DNA of 64,000 bases from Bacillota bacterium (GCA_023415055.1 JAEZLZ010000058.1:131406-195405); one strand, 5' to 3'; shown: positions 1 through 9,166, counted from the stretch's first letter. Notes: generated by a model from the letters alone, not told the origin. Translations and numbers: made by a program.

Positions 1-1148
1 ATTCTTAAATAGCCGCGAAATATACTCTCATTGACAATTTTCCAACCTGTGAAAAAGTATGTTAAGCTTGAAAACCAAAGATAGCTTCTCGCAAACTCAT
101 AGGCTTTCACATTGACTTTACTATCAAGAAAAGCTCCGATAAGGTATCCTGGGAAAATAAAGTTTACACCCACAATGATAATTATAAAAAAAGATGCAAA
201 TTTCATACAAAGCTGATATCCGATTTTTATTCGGCTATAGTTTTCTGCTCCATAATTGGATGCAGTAAAAACGGAAAGTGTCTGAGAAATCCCTATGATG
301 GCAAGCATCCCAAACAGCATTATTTTATTCGCGGTTATAAATCCGCTTATTACATCACTACCATAAGGATTTACCAAAGCAACCAACAGCATGGATGATA
401 CGGATAATAAGAACTGCTGAAAAATAGTCGGTAGAGAAATAGTCAGTACTTCTTTTACCTTTTTTAGCTGAATTCTACTGTGTGGATATTCTATACTATA
501 GGGATATATTCTTTTTCTGAGTAACAAGAGTGTGATAACCATTCCAGCAATTTGTGATAGAACGGTTGCTAGAGCCGCCCCTCCGACGCCCATCTTTAAT
601 ACACAAATAAAGAATAAATCAAGAATAACATTCAGGAGTGATGTAGCAATCACAAGAATCATATTTACCTTTGCATTACCCAAAGCGATTAGAATTGCTC
701 TCGAGATATCATATAGAAATATACATGTTATACCAGCGAGATAGGTACTATAATACACTCCGGTCTGAGTGATAAGCTCCTCCGGTACTTTAATCCATGT
801 TAAAATCGGAGCTTTTAACAGCATTCCTAAAAGCGTAATTACTATACCGCTGATTAATCCAAAGAACAGTATACTCTTTACACCAACAATAATATCCTTA
901 TTCTTTTTTGAACCTATATATTTTGCAAATAGCACCTCACAACCCATCTCAAGTCCGCCGGATAGAGTAATTAAGACTGTTACTATCGTACCTGCATTCC
1001 CGACCGCAGCCAGTTCCTTCACGCCAAGAAATTTACCAACAATTATCATATCGATCACATTGTATAGCTGTTGCGAAACCAAGCTGAGAATTATTGGAAG
1101 AGCAAAGCGAATAAAGATTTTCTTTATATTGCCTTCCGTCATATTCAT
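1..1148 (-). CDS. MATE family multidrug efflux transporter, partial
   Basis: The gene runs off the left edge; about 382 codons are visible of the roughly 450 usual for the family. ATG at 1148 follows an AGAAGGAG ribosome binding site by about nine bases. The protein opens MNMTEGNIKKIFIRFALP and continues with QQLYNVIDMIIVGKFLG, the first-helix signature of MATE (NorM/DinF-like) proteins, then regular hydrophobic segments. MATE proteins are inner-membrane antiporters that expel cationic drugs using Na+ or H+ gradients; the substrate cannot be told here. It is divergent from a MerR regulator and has a MerR-type promoter, so drug-induced activation is the likely control. Confidence 0.9.
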   Translation of the reverse strand, partial: MNMTEGNIKKIFIRFALPIILSLVSQQLYNVIDMIIVGKFLGVKELAAVGNAGTIVTVLITLSGGLEMGCEVLFAKYIGSKKNKDIIVGVKSILFFGLISGIVITLLGMLLKAPILTWIKVPEELITQTGVYYSTYLAGITCIFLYDISRAILIALGNAKVNMILVIATSLLNVILDLFFICVLKMGVGGAALATVLSQIAGMVITLLLLRKRIYPYSIEYPHSRIQLKKVKEVLTISLPTIFQQFLLSVSSMLLVALVNPYGSDVISGFITANKIMLFGMLAIIGISQTLSVFTASNYGAENYSRIKIGYQLCMKFASFFIIIIVGVNFIFPGYLIGAFLDSKVNVKAYEFARSYLWFSSLTYFFTGWKIVNESIFRGYLR

Positions 1149-1184
1149 ATCATTGACTCCTTCTATGTAGTATTATATAGTTGA

Positions 1185-1215
1185 ATAATAAGGTATAACG
1201 TAACGTAATAGTCAA
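1185..1215 (-). promoter_or_regulatory. MerR-type promoter of the MATE gene (19-bp spacer)
   Basis: On the minus strand TTGACT (plus 1210-1215) and TATTAT (plus 1185-1190) are separated by 19 bases, not 17. The spacer contains ACGTTACGTTA, an imperfect dyad. An over-long spacer holding the operator is the hallmark of promoters that MerR proteins activate by untwisting DNA, and a MerR gene lies divergently next door. Confidence 0.75.
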
Positions 1216-1349
1216 GAAATATATTCTTATAGATTATAAATTGCAAAGTTAAATTCTTGATGCCGCTAATTATGCTAAGCTAAGTGCCTTTTTATTGTCG
1301 TCTTAATTGAATATACTTTTAGGATTTCGAAAAGAATGGAGAGTTACTG

Positions 1350-2111
1350 ATGAATGAACTGTTGACTACAAAGCAATTTGCCAATATGTGTGGCGTAGAG
1401 AAACGTACTTTATTTTACTATGACGAAATAGATTTGCTCAAGCCTGCTCATAGAACTGAGGCCGGCTATCGGCTTTATCTACCGGAACAAATCGATACCC
1501 TGAGTATGATTAAAGCGCTCCAGTCGGTAGGCATGTCTTTAGAAGAAATTAGAGCCTTAATGCATGAAAGTGATCTAGATCATTGCAATAGGCTCCTTTA
1601 TAACCAGATATTATTACTCAGACAAAAACAAGAGGAATTAAAGCAGGCTGAACAGATGCTAGCATATACGATAAAAGAATTGGCAGAATATTCGAGCATA
1701 GGATATGACAATTTCCATATTACTGAGGAAACAGAAGAATTACTCATCACTCAGCCGATAACGGCTCACTCAAATGTCTATGTAAATTACCTTACTTATG
1801 GATATCACCACGGAGTCACAATTGAAAATTGGTCTACCATGTATCCCGAGCTAGTGTATAAAAAGGCATTAAATCATAAGCAAGCAAATGCACGCAAACC
1901 TGCCGGTACCTATGGTTGTGTATATCTGTTCGCTCCAAACGGAGAGATAACTCAGACGATTCACAAATTTATTCAGTTGCTGCAAGACAAGTCTCTGGAA
2001 ACGGAAGGTCCTATCTACATGGAGGAAATTTCTAATGACTTTATTCGTTTCCCGAACCAGAATTATTTATTTAAGTTTACAATAAAAATTCACAACAAAA
2101 AGATTCCTTGA
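1350..2111 (+). CDS. MerR family transcriptional regulator with effector-binding domain
   Basis: 253 residues. An N-terminal winged helix (about residues 5-75) shows the MerR pattern: LLTTKQFANMCGVEKRTLFYYD, then GLLKP-like DLLKPAHRTEAGYRLY. A coiled-coil linker (about 80-120) follows, and then a C-terminal half resembling the GyrI-like/BltR effector domain, including AGTYGCVYLF. The start has GGAGAG about six bases upstream, with a TATACT element near 1312. Such proteins bind bulky cationic drugs and activate a multidrug pump; the divergent MATE gene is the obvious target. The ligand is unknown. Confidence 0.88.
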   Translation: MNELLTTKQFANMCGVEKRTLFYYDEIDLLKPAHRTEAGYRLYLPEQIDTLSMIKALQSVGMSLEEIRALMHESDLDHCNRLLYNQILLLRQKQEELKQAEQMLAYTIKELAEYSSIGYDNFHITEETEELLITQPITAHSNVYVNYLTYGYHHGVTIENWSTMYPELVYKKALNHKQANARKPAGTYGCVYLFAPNGEITQTIHKFIQLLQDKSLETEGPIYMEEISNDFIRFPNQNYLFKFTIKIHNKKIP

Positions 2112-2128
2112 TACCTGTTTACATAATT

Positions 2129-2170
2129 TAAAAGCCGTCACACTACCCAAAGGTCATGTAACGGCTTTTA
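2129..2170 (+). terminator. Intrinsic terminator after the MerR gene
   Basis: AAAAGCCGT (2130-2138) pairs with ACGGCTTTT (2161-2169), and the arms carry A/T tails on both sides, so it may act in both directions. The loop reads CACTACCCAAAGGTCATGTA. A near-copy of the entire hairpin lies at 9167-9213. Confidence 0.8.
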
Positions 2171-2341
2171 TCATTTCTTTATCAATAGATCATTCATTAC
2201 CATCTTTTAATTCACAAAACATGTATGAGGTCGTGTACTAGTTCAGTCTTTATAATCAATTATACTTCCAAGATCATAACTACCTTTATTATTTTTTTTC
2301 ATAAGCTCTATCTTATCGGAATTACATAATTATCATAACGT

Positions 2342-3817
2342 CTACTCTATCTTACGAATCAAAGGGTAAATGCTGCAATATTTCATAAAAGCCGCATCGT
2401 AATATACCTTTGCAGTTTCATCTGGTTTGTAACATGTACAAGCCTTAGAATCCTGTATGGAATTTGTAAATGTTTGGTACTCAGATATTATACCCAGATC
2501 AATCATGGCAGCTGCTGCCACTGCCATGGAGGGAAGGTATTCACTGTCGTCGTAGACAAAAACCTCATGGTTCAGCATATCTGCCAGTATCTGGCACCAT
2601 GTTTTACATCGTGCACCACCACCAATGATGGATATTTTATTAGGACTCCGTCCGATACTTTCCATTCCCTGTCGTATGGAATATGCAACTCCTTCTAGGC
2701 ATGCTCTTGCCATGTCTTGCTTTGTTGTCTCTGGCACAATTCCAATGTAGCAGCCTTTTATGTCAGGATCCATTACAGGAAATCTTTCTCCTGCTATATA
2801 AGGAAGAAATATAACTCCATGACTCCCAGTACTACTGTTTTGCAATAATTGATCAATATAATCATATTTATGCTCCTGCATATCTTCCGGTGTTAATGTT
2901 GTACTAATCCATTTATGCACATTTCCTGCATTTAAAAATGGAACGACATTAATAAATAAATCCTTTTGAATTGCAGCCAGATTAAACACTCCTTGTCTGT
3001 TTAGCACATCCTTAGAGACGGATGCCACCCAACCAGAGGTCCCCAGGTTAATATTGTATTCACCCTCACGGGAAATGCCACTTGCTAATGTAGTTGCTCC
3101 TGCATCCCCTGTTCCAACATATACCGGTGTACCAACCTGATAACCACTTTCGATTGCTCCCAGTTCAGTAATACCACCTGCTTTTTCATTGGCATAGGCT
3201 AATTGAGGCAGAATATCATAGCTTATCTGAAACTGTTCCATCCATTCCTTCATCCATTGTTTTCTATGTATGTCCATTAAACCGGTAGTCGCGCAACTAG
3301 TAACATCGGATACATAGTGATTGGTCAATTTCGCAATGATATAATCTTTTGAGCTAAACAACACTTTATAGATATTTTGATAGATATCATATTTATTTTG
3401 TTTCATCCATAATAATTTTGCAAAGGGAATGGAACCATTAAAATCATTACCTGTATAGTTCAATATAGTAGCATTTCCTATGAGACCCTCAATTTCTATT
3501 GCCTGTTTCTCTGCTCGACCATCAGAATATAGAATAGCATTATCAATTGCCCTGTTCTCATGATCTATCAAAATAACGTCCTGCATCTGACCACTCATTA
3601 CTATGCCAATAATATTTGATTTATTATATTGCGATATAAAGTTTCGTGAGATTTTGAGAAAAGCTTGATACCAATCATCGGGACGTTGTTCTTTCTTATC
3701 CTCTTCAAATATTGTTTCGATATCCAGGCTATTTGTATAGACTGGTTCTCCATTCTCAGAGACGAGAACCCCTTTAATTGCTGTAGTACCAATATCAAAT
3801 GTTGCAATATATCTCAT
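2342..3817 (-). CDS. FGGY family carbohydrate kinase
   Basis: 491 residues, the usual length for xylulokinase/gluconokinase-type FGGY kinases. The actin-fold phosphate loop is at the N terminus (FDIGTTAIKGVLV, residues 6-18). The central GTGDAGATTLASG and the C-terminal IIGGGARCKTWCQILADML (about residues 395-415) match the second ATP-binding region. It should phosphorylate a sugar, ketose or polyol imported by the adjacent ABC system; the exact substrate cannot be read. It is the last gene of the operon, starting one base after the stop of the TrpA-like gene, so translation is probably coupled. Confidence 0.9.
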   Translation of the reverse strand: MRYIATFDIGTTAIKGVLVSENGEPVYTNSLDIETIFEEDKKEQRPDDWYQAFLKISRNFISQYNKSNIIGIVMSGQMQDVILIDHENRAIDNAILYSDGRAEKQAIEIEGLIGNATILNYTGNDFNGSIPFAKLLWMKQNKYDIYQNIYKVLFSSKDYIIAKLTNHYVSDVTSCATTGLMDIHRKQWMKEWMEQFQISYDILPQLAYANEKAGGITELGAIESGYQVGTPVYVGTGDAGATTLASGISREGEYNINLGTSGWVASVSKDVLNRQGVFNLAAIQKDLFINVVPFLNAGNVHKWISTTLTPEDMQEHKYDYIDQLLQNSSTGSHGVIFLPYIAGERFPVMDPDIKGCYIGIVPETTKQDMARACLEGVAYSIRQGMESIGRSPNKISIIGGGARCKTWCQILADMLNHEVFVYDDSEYLPSMAVAAAAMIDLGIISEYQTFTNSIQDSKACTCYKPDETAKVYYDAAFMKYCSIYPLIRKIE

Positions 3818-3818
3818 T

Positions 3819-4589
3819 CTACCTCACTCCTTCTGTCGCTTCCTTCAACAGGTATATGAACTTTACCAATTCTTCAAGTGATTCCATACGCTTTTTCATC
3901 ATAGCCGTTCCAACTATTACGCCATCAAATCCATTTAACAGTAATTCCTTAACCCTTTCCGGTGTCGATATTCCAAAACCAGCAAATACATTTATATCTT
4001 TATATTGTTTTGTTTGCTTTAATAATTCAGAATAATTATCTGAATTAATCTGCATGCCTGTCGGACCGGAATAAAGCTGTTGATAAATCAGTGCATAATT
4101 TTCTAAGCATCTTTGTACCTGTTCATAATTCATATCCGGGCTAATAAATCCTACAACATCAACTTCATAAGAAGATAACCTTTTTTCCAACACCAGTCTT
4201 TCATCAATGGTCATATCCGGAATAACAATTGCATCAATCAACTTTTCCTCCGCAAGCTCAAGATAAAAATCCTGTTGCATGATATCTTTTTTATAGGCCA
4301 TTAACCAGATTGGTCTTTCTACTTCATTACGTACCTTTTGCCAAAACAATAGATCTGTTGCGATAGACATATCAATTGCTTGGTGTGCAAGTTGAATTAT
4401 ATCTCCGTCTGCCATAGGTTCTTTCGCCGGATATCCTATTTCTAAAATATCAATTTGGGCTTTCTCACATTCTCGTAATGTTTCACAAAAACTTTCCCTA
4501 TCAGGATATCCAGCTGTCAAGTATCCCACCAATATGTGTCCCTTTTTATTAAGTATCTTTTGGTTTTTAGGTGATTTTATGATTTTCAT
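3819..4589 (-). CDS. TrpA-like (tryptophan synthase alpha fold) lyase in a sugar operon
   Basis: 256 residues, a TIM barrel of the TrpA family. VGYLTAGYPD matches the TrpA strand-1 motif. LEIGYPAKEPMADGD keeps both catalytic acids, Glu50 and Asp61, equivalent to Glu49 and Asp60 of the Salmonella enzyme. AGFGISTPERV and DGVIVGTAMM match the phosphate-binding loops. TrpA performs a retro-aldol cleavage releasing glyceraldehyde 3-phosphate. No trpB or other trp gene is nearby; instead it overlaps the permease gene by four bases and is followed at once by an FGGY kinase. I infer a phosphorylated-substrate lyase or aldolase that releases a triose phosphate; the substrate is unknown. Ordinary TrpA function is possible but unlikely in this context. 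Confidence 0.8.
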   Translation of the reverse strand: MKIIKSPKNQKILNKKGHILVGYLTAGYPDRESFCETLRECEKAQIDILEIGYPAKEPMADGDIIQLAHQAIDMSIATDLLFWQKVRNEVERPIWLMAYKKDIMQQDFYLELAEEKLIDAIVIPDMTIDERLVLEKRLSSYEVDVVGFISPDMNYEQVQRCLENYALIYQQLYSGPTGMQINSDNYSELLKQTKQYKDINVFAGFGISTPERVKELLLNGFDGVIVGTAMMKKRMESLEELVKFIYLLKEATEGVR

Positions 4590-5539
4590 TTTGCATCACC
4601 ACGTCCAATCCGCTGAGCGATGACAGCTAATATAATGATACATCCGGTTAATACATCCTGCATAAAGGATGGTACTTGAAGGATTGTCAATCCATTGGCC
4701 AAGATACCAAGAATAGCTGCTCCAATAAAGGTACCCCATACATTCGGTACACCTTCGCGGAATACTGTAGATCCTAAATACACTGCGGCATAAGCTTGCA
4801 GAAAGTATCCATCGCCACCTGTTGGATGCGCGGAACCTAATCTTGATGCCATAAGCATACCTGTTGCGGCAGAGAGCATTCCACATAATGCAAACGCTAA
4901 TCTTTTATATTTCTTAACATTAATTCCAGAGACTTTGGATGCTTCTTCACTTCCGCCAATGGCATATAATTTACGCCCAAAGGAAGTATGACGCATGATA
5001 AACCAAAAAACTAATACTACTACAATCATTATGATGGATAACATCGGTATACCAATTACGTTTTTTGATCCAAGGACAGAAAAGCTCTTTGGAATATTTT
5101 CAAATACAGTCGCTCCTCCGGTCAACCAAAATGTTATACCTGCTAAGATGGTACTCATACCAAGTGTTGTTATGAATGATAATATTTTAAACTTAGTAAC
5201 AAGCCATCCACTCATCCAACCGATTAAAAAACAAAGTATTACTGGAACGGAAAAGCACACGATCAATGGCATTCCTGCAACTGCTAATTTGGCTGCAACT
5301 ACACCCCCCAAACTTGCCAATGCCCCTACGGATAAGTCAAACTCGCCCACGCTCATTGCCAACGTAGCACCTAAAGCTATAATAACTAATAGTGAAATTT
5401 GTTTCGTTATATTAATGAAATTAGATAATGTCAAAAATGCATCCGGTCGCATAAAGCTAAATATTATCACTACAATAATTCCTGCAATTATTGTTCCATA
5501 GGATTGAAATAGTCCTATGATAGAAAACTTCTTGTTCAT
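4586..5539 (-). CDS. CUT2 sugar ABC transporter permease (RbsC-like)
   Basis: 317 residues, highly hydrophobic with about eight to ten membrane segments. GEFDLSVGALASLGGVVAAK is the typical RbsC/XylH region, and the cytoplasmic motif TSFGRKLYAIGGSEEASKVSG is the coupling loop of this family. It sits between the ATPase gene and the TrpA-like gene; its stop overlaps the next start by four bases. It should form the membrane pore for a monosaccharide or similar polyol-like compound. Confidence 0.92.
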   Translation of the reverse strand: MNKKFSIIGLFQSYGTIIAGIIVVIIFSFMRPDAFLTLSNFINITKQISLLVIIALGATLAMSVGEFDLSVGALASLGGVVAAKLAVAGMPLIVCFSVPVILCFLIGWMSGWLVTKFKILSFITTLGMSTILAGITFWLTGGATVFENIPKSFSVLGSKNVIGIPMLSIIMIVVVLVFWFIMRHTSFGRKLYAIGGSEEASKVSGINVKKYKRLAFALCGMLSAATGMLMASRLGSAHPTGGDGYFLQAYAAVYLGSTVFREGVPNVWGTFIGAAILGILANGLTILQVPSFMQDVLTGCIIILAVIAQRIGRGDAK

Positions 5540-5567
5540 ACCTCATCAACTCCTTTTCATTGCATCA

Positions 5568-7055
5568 TTACTTCTCTTGTGCATAACAAGCTGCCAGAAC
5601 TGTCTCAGCGGTAAGATTTTCATTCTTAAATATTTGCTTAGTACGTCCATTCGCCATAACTTGTATATTATCGGCCACCTCTAATACTTCCTTTAAATCA
5701 GAAGATACAAATACTACTGCATTGCCCTCATCTGCTTTATTACGAAGAAGCTTATGAATTTCAGCTCTTGTTACGACATCTACTGCCTGTGTAGGTTCAT
5801 CACACAGCAAAACCTTAGGATTTGACATAAGTGCTTTTGCAAATACAACCTTTTGCTGATTACCACCAGAAAGCTGTAATACCGGTTGATTAGGACCTTC
5901 CGTCTTGATGCTTAAGGCTTTAATTTTATCAATTGTGTCTGATACTTCTCTCTTTTCATTAATTACACCTAACTTGGCATAATCATTGATGGTAGAAAGA
6001 ACTATATTTTGCTTCACATTAAGGCTACTTACCAGAGCCATTCTTCTACGATCCTCACAGATAATCACCATACCGTTGGATATAGAATTAGCAGGCGTTG
6101 GATGATTGGTTTGCTTTCCATCCAGTTTGATCTGACCGCTTGAGATAGCTCTATAACCATAGATGCTTTCCAGCATTTCGGTTCGTCCGCTACCTCCCAA
6201 TCCAAAGATACCTAGAATTTCACCCTTATGCACAGTTATATTAGCATTTTTAACTATTTTATCTTTTGATTGTAAGTTCTCAACCACTAGAAGTGGCTCG
6301 CCAAAATTCTTACCGGAAGATAATTTCTCGCTAACCCAATTATCAGTCATTAGAGAAATAATTCTGTCCTTATCTATGTCTTTCGTCTCGACTGTCTTCA
6401 CCATTTGACCATTCTTAAATACAGTAATACGACTTGTCAAACGGAAAATTTCATCCATACGGTGTGTCACATATAGAATTGCAGTTCCCTTGGCTTTTAG
6501 TTTTGCTATTGTTGAAAAGAGCATCTCAGCCTCTTTATCAGTTAAGGAAGCTGTAGGTTCATCTAAGATTAATAGCTTACAATCCGTCATCATCGCACGT
6601 ATTATTTCTATTAGTGTCTTCTGAGGTGGGGTCAAGGATGAAGCAGGTACATTAAGGTCTATGTCAATTTCCAGTTCCTTCGTTACTTGTTCAACTCTCC
6701 TTCGCATCTTCCCCCAGTCAACAGCAATACCATTTTTCTTCTCATAAGCTAAACCTAGGTACGCATTCTCTATCCCATTGAAAGCTGGAATCAAATTTCT
6801 GTCCTGGTGAATAACATTAATTCCAATCTGGCGACTTTGCTGTGGATTCGCAATGGTAACCTTTTCTCCATTCCAGATAATCTCTCCTTGATCCATACTG
6901 TATACACCAGTTAAAATCTTAATCAAGGTGGATTTGCCAGCTCCGTTTTCTCCAACCAATCCGTGAATCTCACCTTCTTTTATCTGAAAGTTAATATCCT
7001 TTAACGCATACATATTCCCAAATTGCTTGGTGATTTGTTTCGTTTCTAAAAGCAT
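5568..7055 (-). CDS. CUT2 sugar ABC transporter ATPase, duplicated domains (RbsA/XylG-like)
   Basis: 495 residues with two tandem ABC domains. Domain 1 has Walker A GENGAGKST (about residues 36-44) and Walker B LLILDEPTAS. Domain 2 has a degenerate P-loop (GLGGSGRTE), the signature QLSGGNQQKV, and LLCDEPTQAVDV. One intact and one degenerate site is normal for RbsA-type proteins. It powers the adjacent permease and lies between the lipoprotein and permease genes in the same operon. Confidence 0.94.
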   Translation of the reverse strand: MLLETKQITKQFGNMYALKDINFQIKEGEIHGLVGENGAGKSTLIKILTGVYSMDQGEIIWNGEKVTIANPQQSRQIGINVIHQDRNLIPAFNGIENAYLGLAYEKKNGIAVDWGKMRRRVEQVTKELEIDIDLNVPASSLTPPQKTLIEIIRAMMTDCKLLILDEPTASLTDKEAEMLFSTIAKLKAKGTAILYVTHRMDEIFRLTSRITVFKNGQMVKTVETKDIDKDRIISLMTDNWVSEKLSSGKNFGEPLLVVENLQSKDKIVKNANITVHKGEILGIFGLGGSGRTEMLESIYGYRAISSGQIKLDGKQTNHPTPANSISNGMVIICEDRRRMALVSSLNVKQNIVLSTINDYAKLGVINEKREVSDTIDKIKALSIKTEGPNQPVLQLSGGNQQKVVFAKALMSNPKVLLCDEPTQAVDVVTRAEIHKLLRNKADEGNAVVFVSSDLKEVLEVADNIQVMANGRTKQIFKNENLTAETVLAACYAQEK

Positions 7056-7095
7056 TCGTATTCACCCCTTACATGGCTTTCATCTTCAAATAATC

Positions 7096-8040
7096 TTATT
7101 TATCTTTTGTGACGAGTGTTGCCGGAGCATATTTTTCGCCTTTTTCAACATCTTCTTCGTTAAAGGTCTTAACCATATCATCTAATACGATTTGTGCCAT
7201 TCCTTCAAAGTTTTGAGCTAAGGTTGCTTTAAGAGTTGTATCACCTTTAATTAATTCAACTGCTTGCTCATTACCATCAATACCAACTACAATTACTTCA
7301 TCCCTGCCTGCATCCTGTAATGCTTGAGTTGCACCAATAGCCGGTTCGTCCCATGCACACCATATTGCTTTAATAGAACCTTTTTCCGGATTAGCGAGAA
7401 GGAGGTTTTCTACTATCGTTCTAGCACTATCAATAGGTCCAGGAACTTCAACATGTTGTTCTGTGATTAATTTAATATTGGGATAATCCGGAATTATTTT
7501 ATCAAAAGCTTGTGATCTCTTTACAACACCCGGATGAGGACGATGAGTTAATGCGATGATGTCTCCCTCTCCACCCATAAGATCATCAAAAAGATACTTT
7601 GTAATAGTCTCTCCCATGGCATAATTGTCACTTGTAGCATTAACTACCATTCCCTCCAAGAACCCACTGTCACAACCAAATACAGGTATTCCTGCATCTA
7701 AGGCACTCTGTAATTGTGTCTGAACTTGACTAGGGTCTGCGCTTACTAATACGATAGCATCTGTTTTTGCGGATACAACATCTTCGATTCTGCTTGCTAA
7801 TTGTGCAAAATCATTCTTCGTGTCTACTACATTTACTTTAATTCCAACCTTCTCCATACCTGCCCTTAGATATTCCACCATTTGATTTGTTGTAACAGAG
7901 CTCAAATATGGAGTTAGTATTGATACGTTCTTTCCCTCTGGTCCTTTAGAGTCTTTTGTAGAAGAAGCGTTACCACATGCTACCATAGATAAAATCATTG
8001 CTAATACTACGACCATGGATAATAATTTTTTCGTTTTCAT
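7096..8040 (-). CDS. Sugar ABC transporter substrate-binding lipoprotein (RbsB-like)
   Basis: 314 residues. The signal peptide ends in a lipobox (MILSMVAC, Cys22), so the mature protein is anchored to the outer face of the membrane. The body has the periplasmic-binding type I fold: VSILTPYLSSVTTNQMVEYL at the start, DAIVLVSADPSQV, and IVVGIDGNEQAVELI near the end, as in RbsB/AraF/XylF. It captures the substrate for the CUT2 importer encoded by the next two genes and is the first structural gene after the regulator. Confidence 0.92.
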   Translation of the reverse strand: MKTKKLLSMVVVLAMILSMVACGNASSTKDSKGPEGKNVSILTPYLSSVTTNQMVEYLRAGMEKVGIKVNVVDTKNDFAQLASRIEDVVSAKTDAIVLVSADPSQVQTQLQSALDAGIPVFGCDSGFLEGMVVNATSDNYAMGETITKYLFDDLMGGEGDIIALTHRPHPGVVKRSQAFDKIIPDYPNIKLITEQHVEVPGPIDSARTIVENLLLANPEKGSIKAIWCAWDEPAIGATQALQDAGRDEVIVVGIDGNEQAVELIKGDTTLKATLAQNFEGMAQIVLDDMVKTFNEEDVEKGEKYAPATLVTKDK

Positions 8041-8058
8041 TATAGAACCCTCCTTGTT

Positions 8059-8991
8059 TTATAATTGTTTGGCTGTATTAATATCTGTCATTAGGACATC
8101 AATGTAACCACTTAGCAGTGCCGCTTTTATCGAGGCTACCTTACTATCTCCATAGGCACATGCGATTATTTTGCTATTTTTAATATCGTTTAATGTTTGT
8201 CCAATTGTACGTTTCGTTAAACCTGTCTCAATAATATCACCCTTTGAATTTAAATAAGATGTGCAAACTGATGCAACAGCTTCTGACTGTAATAGGCTTT
8301 CTATATCTTCTTGGGAAAGTGCACCCGCTCTTACATTTGTGGAGTTCATATCAACTTGTCCTATACCTACGATTGCAACATTACATTTTTTACCTATTTG
8401 CAAAACACTTGCAATTTCAGGTTCCTTCGTAAATATCTCACAGGTCTGTTCATTTTTTACAACAATCGGGGCGTTAAGTACATATGCCTTTCCACCTGTT
8501 TTCTCGGCAAACTTTTGAGCTATTACATTCGCATGCCACTCTGGATTAATTGTTCCTATTCCACCAACTAGTGGAACAAAATCCAAACCATAGCGCTCAA
8601 AATTATTCACTTCGTTTAAAAGGCTGAGGATTGTTTGACCACTCATCACTCCAATTAAGTCGTTGTCTCTTATATATGCATATAAATGTTTTGCTGCTTG
8701 CGCGCTGAATAGCTCCTGTCTACTATGTTCTGTATCATTAGATGTATTAACAACAAGCGCATCCTTTATCTTATATTTCTTAATTAGTTCATTTTCTAAT
8801 CTTGTTTCTTCAGCATAAGGATTGTTAATATTAATTGATACTACATTACTTGATCTTGCTGTTGCCAATAGGCGGCTTATCTGTGGCCTAGATATACCTA
8901 GTTGTGCTGAAATCTCCTTCTGGCTTAAATTTTCTTCGTAGTATAACTGACAAACCTTAATTACAATTCTTATATCGTCTGTAATCGCCAT
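8059..8991 (-). CDS. SorC family transcriptional regulator
   Basis: 310 residues. The N-terminal helix-turn-helix is YEENLSQKEISAQLGISRPQISRLLATARSSNVV (positions about 18-51). The remaining 240 residues form the SorC sugar-phosphate-binding domain, with FVPLVGGIGTINPEWHAN and VAIVGIGQVD typical of LsrR/DeoR/CggR-type sensors. It is the first gene of the CUT2 operon and therefore probably autoregulatory. Two TGAAA-N4-TTTCA palindromes flank its promoter. The inducer is probably the phosphorylated product of the FGGY kinase. Confidence 0.9.
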   Translation of the reverse strand: MAITDDIRIVIKVCQLYYEENLSQKEISAQLGISRPQISRLLATARSSNVVSININNPYAEETRLENELIKKYKIKDALVVNTSNDTEHSRQELFSAQAAKHLYAYIRDNDLIGVMSGQTILSLLNEVNNFERYGLDFVPLVGGIGTINPEWHANVIAQKFAEKTGGKAYVLNAPIVVKNEQTCEIFTKEPEIASVLQIGKKCNVAIVGIGQVDMNSTNVRAGALSQEDIESLLQSEAVASVCTSYLNSKGDIIETGLTKRTIGQTLNDIKNSKIIACAYGDSKVASIKAALLSGYIDVLMTDINTAKQL

Positions 8992-9026
8992 AGGAACTCC
9001 TTTCTTTTGAAATTTTGTTCGTGTAG

Positions 9027-9040
9027 TGAAATATATTTCA
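9027..9040. promoter_or_regulatory. Probable SorC-type operator 1
   Basis: TGAAATATATTTCA is a perfect 14-bp palindrome lying just downstream of the predicted transcription start of the SorC-CUT2 operon. Its form resembles the operator of Bacillus subtilis DeoR, a SorC-family member (TTGAA...TTCAA type). Confidence 0.65.
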
Positions 9041-9047
9041 TACTTAT

Positions 9048-9076
9048 GTTATATCATCTTTCGACACTACCGTCAA
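9048..9076 (-). promoter_or_regulatory. Promoter of the SorC-CUT2 operon
   Basis: On the minus strand TTGACG (plus 9071-9076), a 17-bp spacer and TATAAC (plus 9048-9053). The predicted start is near 9041, about 50 bases before the regulator ATG at 8991. Confidence 0.75.
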
Positions 9077-9098
9077 TAAATTTCATCATATTGTATAT

Positions 9099-9112
9099 TG
9101 AAACTAATTTCA
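9099..9112. promoter_or_regulatory. Probable SorC-type operator 2
   Basis: TGAAACTAATTTCA is a near-perfect palindrome of the same pattern as operator 1, placed upstream of the -35 element. The two sites are exactly 72 bp apart, about seven helical turns, which would allow a looped tetramer. Confidence 0.6.
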
Positions 9113-9166
9113 CGGTATTGTTTTTGTATTAAATGCACAATTAGTTCAATGTTTAAATATCAATAC

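Noticed and set aside
4995..5501. Long plus-strand frame of 168 codons
   Set aside because: It is the complement of the RbsC-like permease gene, and its composition (many Thr, Ile, Pro) is that of an antisense frame.
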